This document shows positions 11,970 to 23,524 of a stretch of DNA of 64,000 nucleotides, one piece after another. Source of the DNA: Terebella lapidaria (lineage: Eukaryota > Annelida > Polychaeta > Terebellida > Terebellidae). Position 1 is the first letter of the stretch. Each line of letters starts with the position of its first letter. Where the stretch lies: assembly GCA_949152475.1 (NCBI GenBank), contig OX424560.1:6138001-6202000 (forward strand), written 5' to 3'. The notes beneath the pieces are model-generated. The model had not been told where the DNA came from, did not search any database, and was given only the letters and a program-made list of their open reading frames with translations. The translations under genes were made by a program, and so were the position numbers.

Positions 11970-12677
11970 AGCCCCAGTCCCACCTACCCGGACTGTGTCC
12001 CGGACTAGTCACGGACGAAATATCCCGGATCACCCCGGATAAAAGTAATTAAATGTGCCAAAAATGTAAGTTGTTTTTATGGTCCCATATACCCGGAATA
12101 CACACGGACGAGCCACGAACAAAAGCCACGGACAGTCCCCTGAAGAACTGATGCAGAGGTTCTGATTTTAAGTCCCTTTTATACCTTTTTGGACCCTATG
12201 ATCCCGGATGAGCCACGGATCACCCCGGAGTACAACGGATCAGACACAGTAGACTCCCGGTGTACTTCCGGAGTACCAGGACAAGATAAGGATAACTCCC
12301 GAACTATCCCGGAACACCCCGGACCGTCCAGGAGTAGCCACGGACTGACTATACACCCCAGTGCAGTTACGGACGAGCCACGGACCACCACGGTACACCC
12401 CCGGACAAGGCCCGGATCAGCACGGATTTGCCTCACCTCCCGGACCGTCCCGGATGGCCCCGGCAGTTTTAAACATTTTAAAAGTGCCGGGGAGCTCCCC
12501 GGACTATCCCGGATCCAGCGTTTTTTTCCAAAATCAGCCGGACTAGCCACGGACTGTCCCGGACCACTCACGGACCGTCCCGGACCACTCACGGACTGCC
12601 CCGGATTGTCACGGATAAGACCCGGATCAGTCCGTGGCTAGTCCGGGGTCGCCGTCCGGGTAGGTGGGACTGGGGCT
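11970..12677. mobile_element. CCGGA-rich non-autonomous element with TTA duplication
   Basis: Perfect ~25-bp terminal inverted repeats begin AGCCCCAGTCCCACCTACCC at 11970 and end with the complement at 12677. The trinucleotide TTA flanks both sides (11967-11969, 12678-12680), the duplication typical of PIF/Harbinger insertions. The interior is strikingly repetitive, made of CCCGGA, CACGGA and CGGACCA words, many arranged so that both strands stay open. The resulting ORFs of 137 and 150 residues are by-products. It is GC-rich against AT-rich surroundings. Assignment to Harbinger rests only on the TSD and is moderate. Confidence 0.8.
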
Positions 12678-12680
12678 TTA

Positions 12681-13085
12681 TTCTCTATACCATTAGAAAA
12701 CTTTCGATACCGTGCCGGGTATTGGGGAGCTGCATGTAAACAAACTGAGGTGTATACAGACAAACAAGAGGTTTGTTACCTCTACTCGTTTTTATTCACC
12801 TGGCGGACGCTATTTTATTATTCTTACTTCAACTCACACGCTAGTTTTACCTCGTATACACTTCGGTAAAGTCTGAAAAATTATCAATAGATTCCATGTA
12901 TTTGCTCGGAACATTCTCTCGTTTAATTGTTGTGCTGAGTAACATATATCCATCTGGCATATGAAAATACGAAGAAACTTCCATAAGGATGACATTTGAG
13001 GCACAACGACGTAACACTATTCAAACAGGGTTCCATCCCAGGTAAATAATTTCTCATTTCCACCCTCCACACGAGAACTTCCTTG
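12681..13085. other. No gene seen
   Basis: Nothing recognisable apart from weak homology that precedes the R4 repeat. Confidence 0.3.
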
Positions 13086-13089
13086 TCTA

Positions 13090-13240
13090 GGACAGGAAGT
13101 AATTGCGGCCGACGTTTTCTGAACGATGAGACATACTTGACCTTTGGATGAATGACGTTAAGGATGTTCGTTCCAAATGAGCTCGAGGCTTCACTATCCC
13201 AAGATGCCATTTACACTGGACGCTAAGCTGACCATTACCG
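13090..13240 (-). repeat. R4 repeat with conserved minus-strand reading frame, copy 1
   Basis: About 150 bp homologous to 59465-59612 in the same orientation. Read on the minus strand, both copies give closely similar peptides around ILNVIHPKVKYVSSFRK versus ILNVIQRKVEYVSSFKK. In this copy the frame continues through RPQLLPVLDKEVLV inside a 95-residue ORF (12923-13210). Conservation of the peptide despite nucleotide divergence suggests descent from a coding exon. The family is not recognised. Confidence 0.6.
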
Positions 13241-13244
13241 GGAA

Positions 13245-13780
13245 TACAAAGCCACGACTGTATAAATCCAGACAACTTACAGATTGTAGGGAGAACTATC
13301 ACCAACACTGAAATTAACGAAACAATATCACTCTCTGCTGCACATGTTGTGTATGGCATATTCCACAAGCTGATGCAAAATCATATCCTCTAATTATAAA
13401 GGCACACAAAATTCCACATAGACTACACCAATAACTAGATGCTTCACTGCTTGGAGAGCCCCGCTGTATACCGGTATGTTTAAGTCAAAAAAACATTTCA
13501 GTTTGGATGTGACCTTGAACTTTACCATTCAAGTTCATCTGAGGTCAACTTCAAGTATCTGACTTCCTAACTATTATACTCACAATAGAACCCTGAGGTC
13601 GGATTGCAATGATTTCGTATGCATTGTTTAATTTACACTTTCAGTTTGTACGTGACCTTGAGATTTACGACTCAAGGTCAGGTGAGGTCAACTGCAACTT
13701 CAAAACCACCAAAAGATCCACCATATCGGACTGTATGTTCACAATAGAACGCCAAGTTCTGTTTGCCATCGTTCCGTATA
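13245..13780. other. No gene seen; short GACCTTGA-type motifs
   Basis: Contains scattered GTGACCTTGA and GAGGTCAACT words around 13505-13695, resembling the N-element vocabulary but not organised in an array. Confidence 0.35.
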
Positions 13781-13784
13781 CAAG

Positions 13785-14645
13785 TATCCATCTATTACCA
13801 CCTATACAGTCAGATTTTTTATGATGCCAATAACAAACGCAAATACCAACATTTTGCAATGAAGACAAAGCTCGTCCAAATAGCAGAATATTTTATCCAA
13901 AGACACACTGGCGTCATCAGGGGCAGAGTGTGTGGTAAATGTAGTTGTTGCTACTGTACACCTGATGGAATTAGTATATAACTGCCCAACAACATCTGAA
14001 AATAATTCAGAAATCCGAAACAAACCCCATGGAATAGATATTTGACAAGTACATAAGTACCTTATCACAAGCCAGAAGGCTACTGAGTTGATGGTATCCT
14101 CGGGAACATATTTAACGTCCGCCAGCAGTAACACCGACTCAGTGGTATGAATGTAAATATCCATCTATTACCACCTATACAGTCAGATTTTGATGATGAC
14201 AATAACAAACGCAAATGCAACATTTTGCAATAGAAACAAAGCCCGACCAAATAATTTATCCAGAGACACACTTGCGTCATCAGGGGCAGACAGTGTGTTG
14301 AATGTAGTTGTTTCTACTGTACACTTGATGGAATAAGTATACAACTGCCCAACAACCTATGAAAATAATTCAGAAATCCGGCACAAACCCCATGGAATAG
14401 ATTTATGACAAGTCAATAAGTACCTAATCACAAGCCAGAAGGCTACTGAGTTGATGGTATCCTCAGGGACAGATTCAACGTCCGCCAGCAATTGCACCGA
14501 CTCAGTGGTTTGAATGGAAGTATCCATCTATTACCACCTACAGTCAGATTTTGATGATGCCAATAACAAACGTAAATACAACATTTTGCAATAGAAACAA
14601 AGACCGACCAAATAGTTTATCCGAAGACACACTGACACTTCCAGC
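13785..14645 (+). repeat. R1 repeat, tandem array of about 2.4 units
   Basis: Two complete units (start near 13785 and 14150) and a partial third (14512-14645), period ~363 bp. Each unit runs from ATCTATTACCACC(TA)TACAG through AATAACAAACG, GAAACAAAGCCCGACCAAA, ACACACTGGCGTCATCAGG, ACTGTACACCTGATGGAAT, CAAACCCCATGGAATAGA and AGCCAGAAGGCTACTGAGTT to a final GACACCGACTCAGTGG. This array defines the full R1 unit and shows that the family occurs both in tandem and dispersed. Confidence 0.9.
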
Positions 14646-14649
14646 TTGG

Positions 14650-15545
14650 ATGTGACTTTGAGATCAGCACTCGAGGTCATCGGAGGTCAAGTTCAAGTCA
14701 CCAAAAGATGTGACATGTTTATGACTCCATTTATGTTCAGTGTGATTCAAATTTCTTGAATTTTCGAGCAATATGTATTGGAATTGGAAACGTTGTCTTC
14801 AGTCGAACGACGCCATTGCGTTGATTGTTAATCATGAATGGATCGTGTTCCAGCATCAAGTTACGTAATTCGATAATCGTGGAAATTGTGTTTACCAAAC
14901 GAGTCGTCATTGACTCTGAAAAATATGGAAATAATGCAAACTGACTATTATGGAATGGTTGTGCTAATTTGGGAAATCATGTCAAAAGATATTTTGAGAG
15001 ACAATTCGAGTAGCGTGTAACAAGAAATTACCAACTACATGACAGCGATGCGTGAACCTATATGTTTTCAGGTTCATACGGTAGTAACGCGTGGTGCTCT
15101 ACTATAACTTGATTGACATCTGTTTTGACTAATTGGGAGAATAATACAATAGTTATAGTACACAACGAATATGATATGGAAAACAAATACCACAAAAGCT
15201 GAAACGAAAACCTCTAACAATCTGTAAGAGATGAACCATAAAGTAAAAAAAATGATTTTCCCATGAAAAAAATTGTGATTTAGGGTCATCAAATATGAAG
15301 CTGAAGGTCATCAATGAAATCGTTGTATCTGAACTTCCATTCACATGTATCAGTATTCAAGCTCTATCTTGGAGCTACCAATATATACAACCCCTATGAT
15401 GGACCAAATCAAAGTAACTTTCGTCCTGTAACCTAACATGTTCAAGTTTTATAAGGATCGTGATATGAGCACACTCTGTCTTTTATGCACAACACATTGT
15501 CCATTAGTGACAAGCGTGCAGAAAATAATTGCATGTTGTTTCAAC
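14650..15545. other. No gene seen
   Basis: AT-rich with only short, overlapping, motif-free ORFs. Confidence 0.4.
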
Positions 15546-15549
15546 AGTG

Positions 15550-15715
15550 TTACGTCTTTGTAGCAAACGCTCGTTCGTCTTCATCAGGAAGTATAATTCC
15601 CGAGTCTCTAATCAAGTCTAATTATTGCTCAGACGAATGATAGGCCTGTCCCTGATGAGAAATAATATCGGGAAGTCCTGTTCGTGCCGCACCGACGCCA
15701 ATTTGCCCAGGAAGT
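15550..15715 (+). repeat. R2b repeat fragment
   Basis: Shares GTTCGTCTTCATCAGGAAGT, CAGACGAATGAT and CGACGCCAATTT with 22940-23100, 34620-34745, 52740-52850 and, inverted, 61690-61850. It is part of the low-copy unit described for copies A and B. Confidence 0.7.
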
Positions 15716-16189
15716 AATCTGCACAGAAACAAATACATTAAAGTCGACATTTTGCACTCTATTGATCAAAGAGTGAAGTCAAATAGGAAGGGGAATGATG
15801 GGCAGCCATGACATAACTTTCCCCCCGATAACATAAATATAGTGCCACATATAATATCTCCATAGTGATGATGTGAGTTTTGTTCTTCACTGAGTTGTTT
15901 GTGGCGAGGATCAGAGAATGTGGAGATTATTGGTTCCGTTATTACAACATCGTCCAGTGGCTTCTTTTTAAAACGAGAACCGTTTTTGCAGTGGATGAAA
16001 TTTTGCTTTCACGTCCTTGACGCGACAAAATCGCCATCGACTACAACCAAACATTTGTGAAACCGATCGAGGAGAACATATTTACAACTGACGGACAGCA
16101 TGTCTTCTTTGAAAAACATTTCTGAACCAGATCCTCTATGATCTTCCACGTCACGTATGACTGAATACAGTGTTACTCAGAGATTTAGA

Positions 16190-16650
16190 AGCGGGTACAT
16201 CATACAGTCTGAAATTCCAGCGGGTCAGGACATCTTGAATGACCTTGATGGTTTCTCGACACCTATCCGAATCTGGTGATGTTCTAGAGCCTCAGTGGAC
16301 AGATCTGAAGATTTGGATTGATCCACTAGTCGTTCGCAACTTGCAAAAGTCTTGGCAGGAGAAGGATGTTTATTCAGCCCATCATTGATTGATAGTTGCA
16401 GTGCAATTGCGAAGCGAGCTATTCTGCTAAACTCTCCATGTTCGGCTGCAGTATGCATATTGCTAGCGTTGTCTGTTACTAGACAGATAGCGACCACGCC
16501 AAATTCCTCAGACATGTGATGCAAACTGTCGGCAATGTTCTCCCCTGTATGTCCACCATCCTAGGTACCGGTAGCTAAACCTGGTACATACAAAGCCCAG
16601 TCCTCGTTGGTATAATAACCACTCAATATGAAGTAACTTCGAGTTTCAGA
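16190..16650 (-). pseudogene. hAT transposase fragment
   Basis: Minus-strand reading gives, in order, YYTNEDWALYVPGLAT, HTGENIADSLHHM and VTDNASNMHTAAEH. These follow the hAT catalytic-core pattern in which the VTDNA.NM segment carries a catalytic aspartate. The reading then passes into IARFAIALQLSINDGLNK, the AH.LQL.I region. A stop splits the upstream part, and downstream sequence (lower coordinates) is in other frames. No terminal repeats or dimerisation domain are seen nearby. Confidence 0.8.
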
Positions 16651-16654
16651 TGTC

Positions 16655-17195
16655 TTTCGTGCCTGTGGTCTTCTGCCCCCTCAAGTCAGCTGTCAGGTTG
16701 CGTTCTCGTCGTGCACGAGTGTCAAGTATTTATTAACGGTTTACCTAGCCGGCACTTTGTGAATATAGTTGAAATCCCTTTCCTTCAAAAATAAAACAAA
16801 ATGTATATGTCTTCCAGAGCTATCAGACCTTTGTCTGTAAAACTAAACATACTGTATACTGTATATACATGTAGTGTATATTATGTCTATATATTAGAAA
16901 AATCAGGACAGAACATTTTTATAAATAGTTTTAATATATTCTATAAATAGTCAAGACTTTTGATTTGGAATCAATTAACGAAGAAGTATGATTAAGGTCA
17001 TTCAGATTCAGCAAGTTTGATAATGAAAATTTCATCCACAGGTGTGCTAAGTATATACATGTATAGTGTAATGTTTATACATTAGAAAATTCTTTTTGGC
17101 ACCTTTTTATACTGGGCGCCGTGCCAACCAGTTTGTTTCCGTTGTCTTTGTACTGCATAGTTATTTCAAATACTAGGTTAAACCTAACTATACTA
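16655..17195. other. No gene seen
   Basis: AT-rich. Related strings at 16845-16890 and 17050-17090 (GTATATACATGTA(G/T)(T)AGTGTA) suggest an old local duplication. Confidence 0.35.
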
Positions 17196-17199
17196 GGTT

Positions 17200-17392
17200 T
17201 ACTGAGCTGATGGTGCCCGCGGGGACAAATAATTATCCACCAGCAAAGACACCGACTCAGTTATAGTAATAGACGTGGAATCAATACCCAGTATTAAGTA
17301 TTCCGAGCAAACAAAACAGGGTCCGTTATCCAATCTCATAGTCCGGGGACAGACAGTCATATCAGGCTGACTCACCGTCAGCCTGATATGAC
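17200..17392 (-). repeat. R1 tail fragment, near-identical 100-bp segment and perfect hairpin
   Basis: 17200-17265 resembles the end of the R1 unit (GAGCTGATGGTGCCC...GACACCGACTCAG). 17265-17362 is almost identical to 56132-56230. Read on the minus strand it encodes RTMRLDNGPCFVCSEYLIL in both places. 17356-17392 is a perfect 16-bp hairpin with a 5-nt loop (arms GTCATATCAGGCTGAC). The 56-kb copy lacks the second arm. Confidence 0.7.
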
Positions 17393-17795
17393 TCATGACT
17401 CACCGTTTGCCGATATGTGCTCGCATCATTTTTTTAGGTTCTTCCAATGAATGCCATTTTAAATAAATGAATGCCGTTTTAAATACTCAAGTAACATTTC
17501 CTGGTACTTTATAGGCTCCCGCTTTGAAATCCAATTGTACTATCCAAATGCTTCATTCCGACATCACGGAGCTTTTCCAGTGAGCTTTCTGTGGCAAAAG
17601 AGAGCGCGTGTGTTGTCGTGTTTCCTTTTATACTGCTTCATTCGAGTAATACTCACAACCATATGAAAAGAGGCGAAAACGACTAAACGCGCATTGCGAA
17701 TCAACTAAAAAACTATTCAATCGGAACCGTGTAAAAACTGTAGTCATAACAACAGGAAGCTCTGTCGTATTTAGCTAACCATGCAAATAGTTGAG

Positions 17796-17833
17796 TGGAA
17801 TGTAAGTATCAATCTATTATCACCAATACAGCC
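17796..17833 (+). repeat. Short R1 terminus
   Basis: Only the first ~36 bp of R1 (GGAATGTAAGTATCAATCTA... to ...ACCAATACAGCC) are present. An independent copy at 33282-33317 is cut at the same place. Confidence 0.8.
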
Positions 17834-17954
17834 GTGATGTTGGTTCCACTTGACTGCATATTACTGAAAATCTTGGGACAAATATTGCGCACCATCGGAG
17901 GCATGATGTCAAATAGCTTGGTCAAGGAATTCAGTCATCCGAGACGGCCGTTTA

Positions 17955-19236
17955 TTTGTTTGCATGTAGGTGTGTGTGTGTGTGTATGTATCCCTTACAT
18001 AATATTGTTGTTTTGTTTCATGTAGTAGTTTATTGCAGGACATACACAGCTCCTTGAAAATCTGACGGTGTACTTTCAATTGTGAACTCCTCCAAACCCT
18101 CTCTGCTTTGCGACAAAAATGCTTCTGTCGCCGCAGGTCATCCCTGTACCAGGGTGCCCATGGACGCAGAGTGATGGTACGGTTGCACACAGGCGCATGT
18201 TTATCCACGAGTGTCGTCAAGCCGTCGTTGTAACATGAGAGGAGCTCATCCAGAGGATTATCGGTGGCTTGTAGTTCAGGACAGTCCCGAGTGTCACTTC
18301 TGAAGGCTTGTATATCAATGGCCTTGAACTTTCTGAAATTGACACTCTTTCGTTGAGACTTTGTTTTCTGGATGTTGGCATTGAAACTGACAGCGTAATG
18401 GTCACACGTGGAGTTGCCCCGGTTGTCGCCCACATGTGTTTCATGAACATGAGGCACCTCAGTCACCAGTCCGCTAGTGGTTCTGGTGATGACCACATCG
18501 AGTGTGTGACCTTTGTTGTGTGTGGCCTCAGTAGCATGTTGGCAAATACCATGAATATCAAGTATGTCCAAGAAATTACTGGCGTCCCTGACTTAGGTAT
18601 CATTGAGGTGGAATGTAAGTATCAATCTGTTACCACCAATACATCCAGATTTTGATGACGTTAATAACAAACGTAAAGTACATTTTGCAGTAGAAACAAA
18701 GCCCGACCAAACAGTTTATCCAAAGACACACTGGCGTCATCAGGGGCAGACAGTGTGTTGAATGTAGTTATCCCCTACTATGATTGGGGATAGTAAATGT
18801 AGTTATCCCCAATTATCCCCTACTATGATTGGGTCGACCAGTACCTGGACAAGACGCTCCATGTATGAAGACCACTCATCGAAGAAGACACTGTTCTTCA
18901 GTCCGTTAGATCTGGAGGGTGGGGGTCGATAGATCACTCCCATCATATAGTGATGTTTCCAACAATGATGTTACATTACAGTCCATGTGTTCAAAATGGC
19001 TGAACAGTTTTATCCTTCGTGGAATCAAGTAGTGACACTCGTAATCCCAGCCTGAAGAGCAGTGCCACACTACCTCCAGACCTGCTTCCCGGCCTAACAA
19101 AATGAACAATGTCATATCCTGATGGTATTAGTTCACTGAGCACAGACTCATCAACATCTGAACCAAGCCATGTTCCAGTCAACGCCAGAAGATCAAGTTT
19201 CTGTGATCTGACGTAATCAGATAGGGACAAGGCTTT
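17955..19236 (-). pseudogene. LINE AP-endonuclease remnant interrupted by R1
   Basis: Read on the minus strand from 19230, the opening is KLDLLALTGTWL (the ..ALTETWL endonuclease start with E replaced by G). Then come SGGSVALLF, a frameshifted IYRPPPSRSNG (near 18940) and FFDEWSSYMERLVQVLVDP. After an R1 insertion the reading resumes as NFLDILDIHGICQHATEATH and HTLDVVITR, then DHYAVSF, a conserved histidine region. The linker reads APWYRDDLRRQKHFCRKAER. The 3' side is cut off at a (TG)n tract (17968-17988). The reverse transcriptase is absent. Confidence 0.82.
18608..18800 (+). repeat. R1 copy inserted in the LINE endonuclease
   Basis: From GGAATGTAAGTATCAATCTG to GGGGCAGACAGTGTGTTGAA. The flanking LINE sequence TTATCCCCTACTATGATTGG occurs twice (near 18768 and 18810), implying a duplication of target sequence at the right side of the insertion. 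Confidence 0.8.
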
Positions 19237-19242
19237 ATTTTT

Positions 19243-21575
19243 AGGCCTATGGTCCGATAACCTATTGGCATGGCGTTGCGTCCGTCGTCGTCCACATTTT
19301 TATCTTTTTTGTTTAATTGCGAATTCTTCTGAAATTTTGCACAAAAATACTTGAAAATAATTCAAGAAGGAGTTATTTTTTAGTTTAGCATTTTTTTTTA
19401 GCTTACCGACCCTTTGGGCCGATAAGCTATTATCGTGGTTTTTCGTTCGTCGTTGGCATGATGAATTTCCCCATAAATTTGTCAGAATATACCTTAGGCC
19501 AATATCTAAAAACGTTTTTTAAATTTTTTTGATTGAATCGTTTTTGCCGATTTGGCGGCCATTTTTGACGAAAAATTGCCAATTTTGGACTTTGGTGGCC
19601 ATTTTCTCAAAAACTGTCTGATCAGTTTTGAGATTTTTGTTTCAAAACATTCCTGTCATGTACCTCTATGACATGTATAGGTTTCGTTGCCCTTGAATCG
19701 CCAGTCTGCGTGTCGCAGCCATTTTGATTTTTTGACGGGTCGGCGAAAAAAAATTTTCTTGTCCCAAATCAAGTCACTATTTGTTTTGAGCCATTTCCAG
19801 CAAAAAAAAGAAAATATTTTTTTTTTTACCATTGAAATTTTTTTTGGACTTTCACCCAATTTTTCCTTCATAATGGGAGATATGCAGAGCTTAAGTATTG
19901 GCACATTCAAATGGGAAATCATATATTGCGGTTTGAGTGGTGACCTTGAATTTGACCTTCAATGACCTTGAAAGGTCAAGACGACCTTTTTTGTCGAAAA
20001 AACGATGAATTTTGCTTTTGGCGGTCATTTTATCGAAATCTATTCAGACAGTTTTCCTCAAAATCATGTATAAGATTATCCTTAAGTACGTTTGTGATGT
20101 GTATAAGTTTTGTTGCCTTTGAATCGACTATCTGTGAAAATTTGTCATTAACAAAAAAATCTTTCCAGATGTAACTTGATTTCGTATTATAGTTCATACA
20201 GAAAATGTGTTTCTATCAACATTTACGAAGATGTTTTAACATATTGATTTTAACATCAGTGTAACAGATTACAGTGGATCCTGTGTTTTAATACCACCCA
20301 AGGGACCCCAAAAAGGTGGTCTTAAATGACAGGTGGTCTCTCATGGCAGGTTCATTCACATGATAAAAGGCCACTTGGGACCAAGTGGAGCAGTCTTAAA
20401 ACACAGGGTGGTCTCTCAAACCAGGTGGTCTTTAACACAGGATCTACTGTATATGTATTCAGTATTCTATGCAATTCACATGATTGCCGGTAAGCTACAG
20501 CACCCTTGGTGCTATGTTTTTAAAATGGCGGCCGTTTTCGACGAAAAATGCCTGATCTTGGAGTTTGGCGGCCATTTTCTCAAAATCTGTTCAGTAACTT
20601 TTTTCTCTTTGATACATAACACTCCTCATATGTACTCCTATGATGTGTATAAATTTCGTTGAGCTTGAATCGCTCAAAGCGGGCCATTTTGGCCCTAACT
20701 CGGCCCAAATGGGACTTTCTCGTGTTAAATTGTCCCATGCTTTATAATGGGACACATTATGCCTAATGCTCACTTAATATTGAGATTAGAGACTAGGAAT
20801 CAATTGTGGACATATAGGAAATGATATATGCTGAATATTCTCGTGACCTTGAATTTGACCTCTGACCTCAGTTTCAAGGTCATAGCACAAAATGGCTTAT
20901 ATCTCGCTTATTATCGACTCTACAGCTTAGAAATCAATTGTGGACATATAGGAAATGAAATATGCTGAATATTCTAATGACCTTGAATTTGACCTTCGAC
21001 CCCATTTTCAAGGTCATTGGACAAAATGGCTAATATCTCGCTTGGTATCGACTTTACAGCTTAGGAATCAGTTATGAACATATAGGAAATGATATATGTC
21101 GATTATTGTCATGACCTTGAATTTGACCTTTGACCTCATTTTCAAGGTCACAGGACAAAATGGCTAATATAGGAAATGATATATGCTGAATATTCTCCTG
21201 ACCTTGAATTTGACCTTTGACTTCATTTTCAAGGTCACAGGACAAAATGGCTTCTATCTTGCTCCTCTATTGACTGTATGACTTGGGAATCAATTGTGGA
21301 CATATAAAAAATGATATACACTGAATATTTTGATGACCTCGATTTTGACCTTTGCCTTCATTTTCAAGGCCACAGCACAAAATTGCTAATATCTCTCTGA
21401 ATATTGAATTTACAGCATAGCAATCAACTATGGACATGATATATGCTTAATATTATATATGCTGAATATTCTCTTGACCTTGAATCCAACCAGTGACCTG
21501 GCTAACATCTAAAATACTAAACATTGTCCGGTAACCTATCTTTGGCCCTTGGCCTAATTTTCACTGAGCGAACGA
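19243..21575 (+). mobile_element. N element copy 1, array of nuclear-receptor-like half-sites
   Basis: Homologous to 59893-61345. It starts with a palindromic segment (AGGCCTATGGTCCGATAACC) and a related hairpin at 19400-19428. GGCGGCCATTTT-rich sequence follows, then ~133-bp tandem units (20820-21480). The units contain ATCAATTGTGGACATATAGG, TGACCTTGAATTTGACCTTT and TTTCAAGGTCA. The end is TGTCCGGTAACCTATCTTTG, an inverted match to the AGGTTACCGGAC start of copy 2. No coding region is visible. ORFs such as 19687-19965 arise from T-rich sequence. It is probably non-autonomous. The transposition class is unknown. Confidence 0.7.
20272..20449. mobile_element. Tc1/mariner- or pogo-type MITE, 178 bp
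   Basis: Terminal repeats CAGTGGATCCTGTGTT at the left and, on the other strand, CAGTAGATCCTGTGTT at the right. Both are followed by a related RACCACC segment and flanked by TA on each side (20270-20271, 20450-20451). It lies inside N element copy 1 and is absent from copy 2, so it is a later insertion. Confidence 0.8.
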
Positions 21576-21579
21576 TCAG

Positions 21580-22420
21580 GCAACATATGGAAATTGGACA
21601 AAGTTTGTGGTCACTGTGCCGATCCACTTGTGTGATCGGAATCAGGGGAGGAATTCTGTTCTGTGATTTGTTACGTTTCACCAAGTCATCATTTTGTGGA
21701 TTTGATATTGATACTGATGGCCTGCTCTTCAAAGGTTGACATCTGTATCAGGTTACTCACATTACACTCAGATTGTTTGTAAACACCAACGTCCTTGACC
21801 CTATCACCCAGGTACCTCGTTATTATGGGCAGTATTGGCCTTCCGAGTCTTTTTCCTGCTTTAGTTCCACGCCTGGTTGGTTTCCAGTATTGACCAGAAC
21901 GACTCACACAGGTTGGCAAGTTTGAAAGTAGGCCACGCAATATATATTTCTGGAGCTACATCCACCAGATTTTGTAATTGATTCATATTCGAACATTAAC
22001 CATTATTCATCATTATTTCGAATATATCATGTATTAAATACCGATATTATGTTATTGTTAAGATATCAAGCCATGTATCAACTGTATTAGTAATGAAAAC
22101 CACGTTTTGTTCAATATTGTTATGTCGGTCAAAGACGTGATATAATAATAAGCTTATTACTTTCCCAATGCTAACAGTTGGCAGTGCACAACTGAAAATT
22201 AGATTCATCGAACGTTTGTACAGTGTCAATTGAGGTTGTTCTTTTGAATATATGAGAAACATCTGCATTGGTGAGGTTGATCGGAAAATGGCCGAGTATA
22301 AAGTTACAATTTTGCATAACTGTCAAATACATAATGTAATAAAAGCGTGTAATAAAATAGAGTGTAATAAAAATCATTTCAGAATCACTCACTCGATTCC
22401 GTTGCAAATATTTATTTTCT
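21580..22420. other. No gene seen
   Basis: AT-rich spacer with short motif-free ORFs on both strands. Confidence 0.4.
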
Positions 22421-22424
22421 GAAA

Positions 22425-23205
22425 ATTGATATGTCAAATTAAAGACAATGGCTGTAACTGGGTGTGTTCTTGCATATACGATGGGCTCGTACCTGTAGTG
22501 TCAGCGAATACAATATACTTGTCTCTGACAACGTCGGAAAAACAATCATCCTTTCTTTACAAAACAAGACTTGTGCATCAGTCTCATCCTGTGCAGGACA
22601 ATGTGTGCGAGCCTTATGGTCTTGGTTGCAAGAGCCGGCCATCTGTCCAAGGCCACGTATTCAAGTATGAAGGAAAGTTTCCACTTCTGCTCTGGATACC
22701 AAAATAATAATAGATCTAATATATCTCCAGGAAAAAATGCAGTGTTTTTTCTATTGATAATAAATGTCATATAAATCTCAGTTTTAATCCTTACATGTAA
22801 TCATGGTAACTGGAAGCAAATACATGTACCAGGAGTGTGAAACGAGTGAACTCCCTTTGTCATCTACCCTCAAATCGTGGATTATTGACAATAAATAAGC
22901 AGCTCAATACATGATTGTCAACATGATAATACTTTCGATAGCAAACGACCATTCGTCTTCATCAGGGAGTATAACTTTCGAGACTCTCTAATCAAGACTT
23001 AATTGTCTTCCAGACGAATGATTGGGCCATATCTGAGGACAGATATTGGAAGTCGTGTTCGTGACGTGCCGACGCCAATTTACGCAAGAATTATTGGACA
23101 TAGTATGAATATGCCTCAACTGCACGCTATATTTTGCTCCAAAGCACAAACTGAGATAATGAGATCAGGAAGGAAATGTGTAATCATGACATAACTTTCA
23201 TCTTC
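22425..23205 (+). repeat. R2 low-copy unit, partial copy C
   Basis: 22425-22700 is homologous to 34145-34480 and 52255-52540. Shared landmarks are ACAAGACTTGTGCAT, GTTTGGGACAATGTG-like, and GTCCAAGG(C/T)CA(C/G)GTATTCAAG. 22940-23110 corresponds to the R2b block. Short peptides such as EPYGLGCKSRPSVQGHVFK recur between copies in shifted frames, hinting at old coding sequence, but no copy is intact. Confidence 0.65.
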
Positions 23206-23211
23206 AGAATA

Positions 23212-23317
23212 CTGTGAAAAGGGATTATTCCGCGAGGGTCGCGAAATTAAAAAAAAATGATTGATTAGAATCGCGAAAATTTAAACCCTCGCAAAAAAAT
23301 CCTCTTCTACATTATAG
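23212..23317. repeat. Possible small fold-back element
   Basis: Imperfect inverted arms around GAAAAGGGATTATTCCGCGAG and CTCGCAAAAAAATCCTCTTC enclose ~50 bp that also contains CGCGAAATT / AATCGCGAA. No clear target duplication. Confidence 0.4.
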
Positions 23318-23524
23318 TGTTTTTGTGCGCTGAGGGAGCTATTGCATGATGCTTTCAGATATTATGTTAATACTAATTAAAATGCTGCTATAAAGTTTCC
23401 TAAGTAATCTGGCGCACAATGTTTTAGGCTTAAAATAGGAAGAATGAGTGTAATATACCTATGTGTTGCCATAAACCAGATGAATGTGCATCAGTGCCAT
23501 CCAAAACGTGTGATCAAAATTCGG

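Noticed and set aside
12179..12641. Two overlapping proline/glycine-rich ORFs (137 and 150 residues)
   Set aside because: They arise from the CCGGA-word repeat, are open on both strands and lack biased codon use. They belong to the TIR-bounded element.
19687..20174. ORFs rich in F, K and S in the N element
   Set aside because: They come from T/A-rich repeat sequence, differ between the two N copies and have no motifs.
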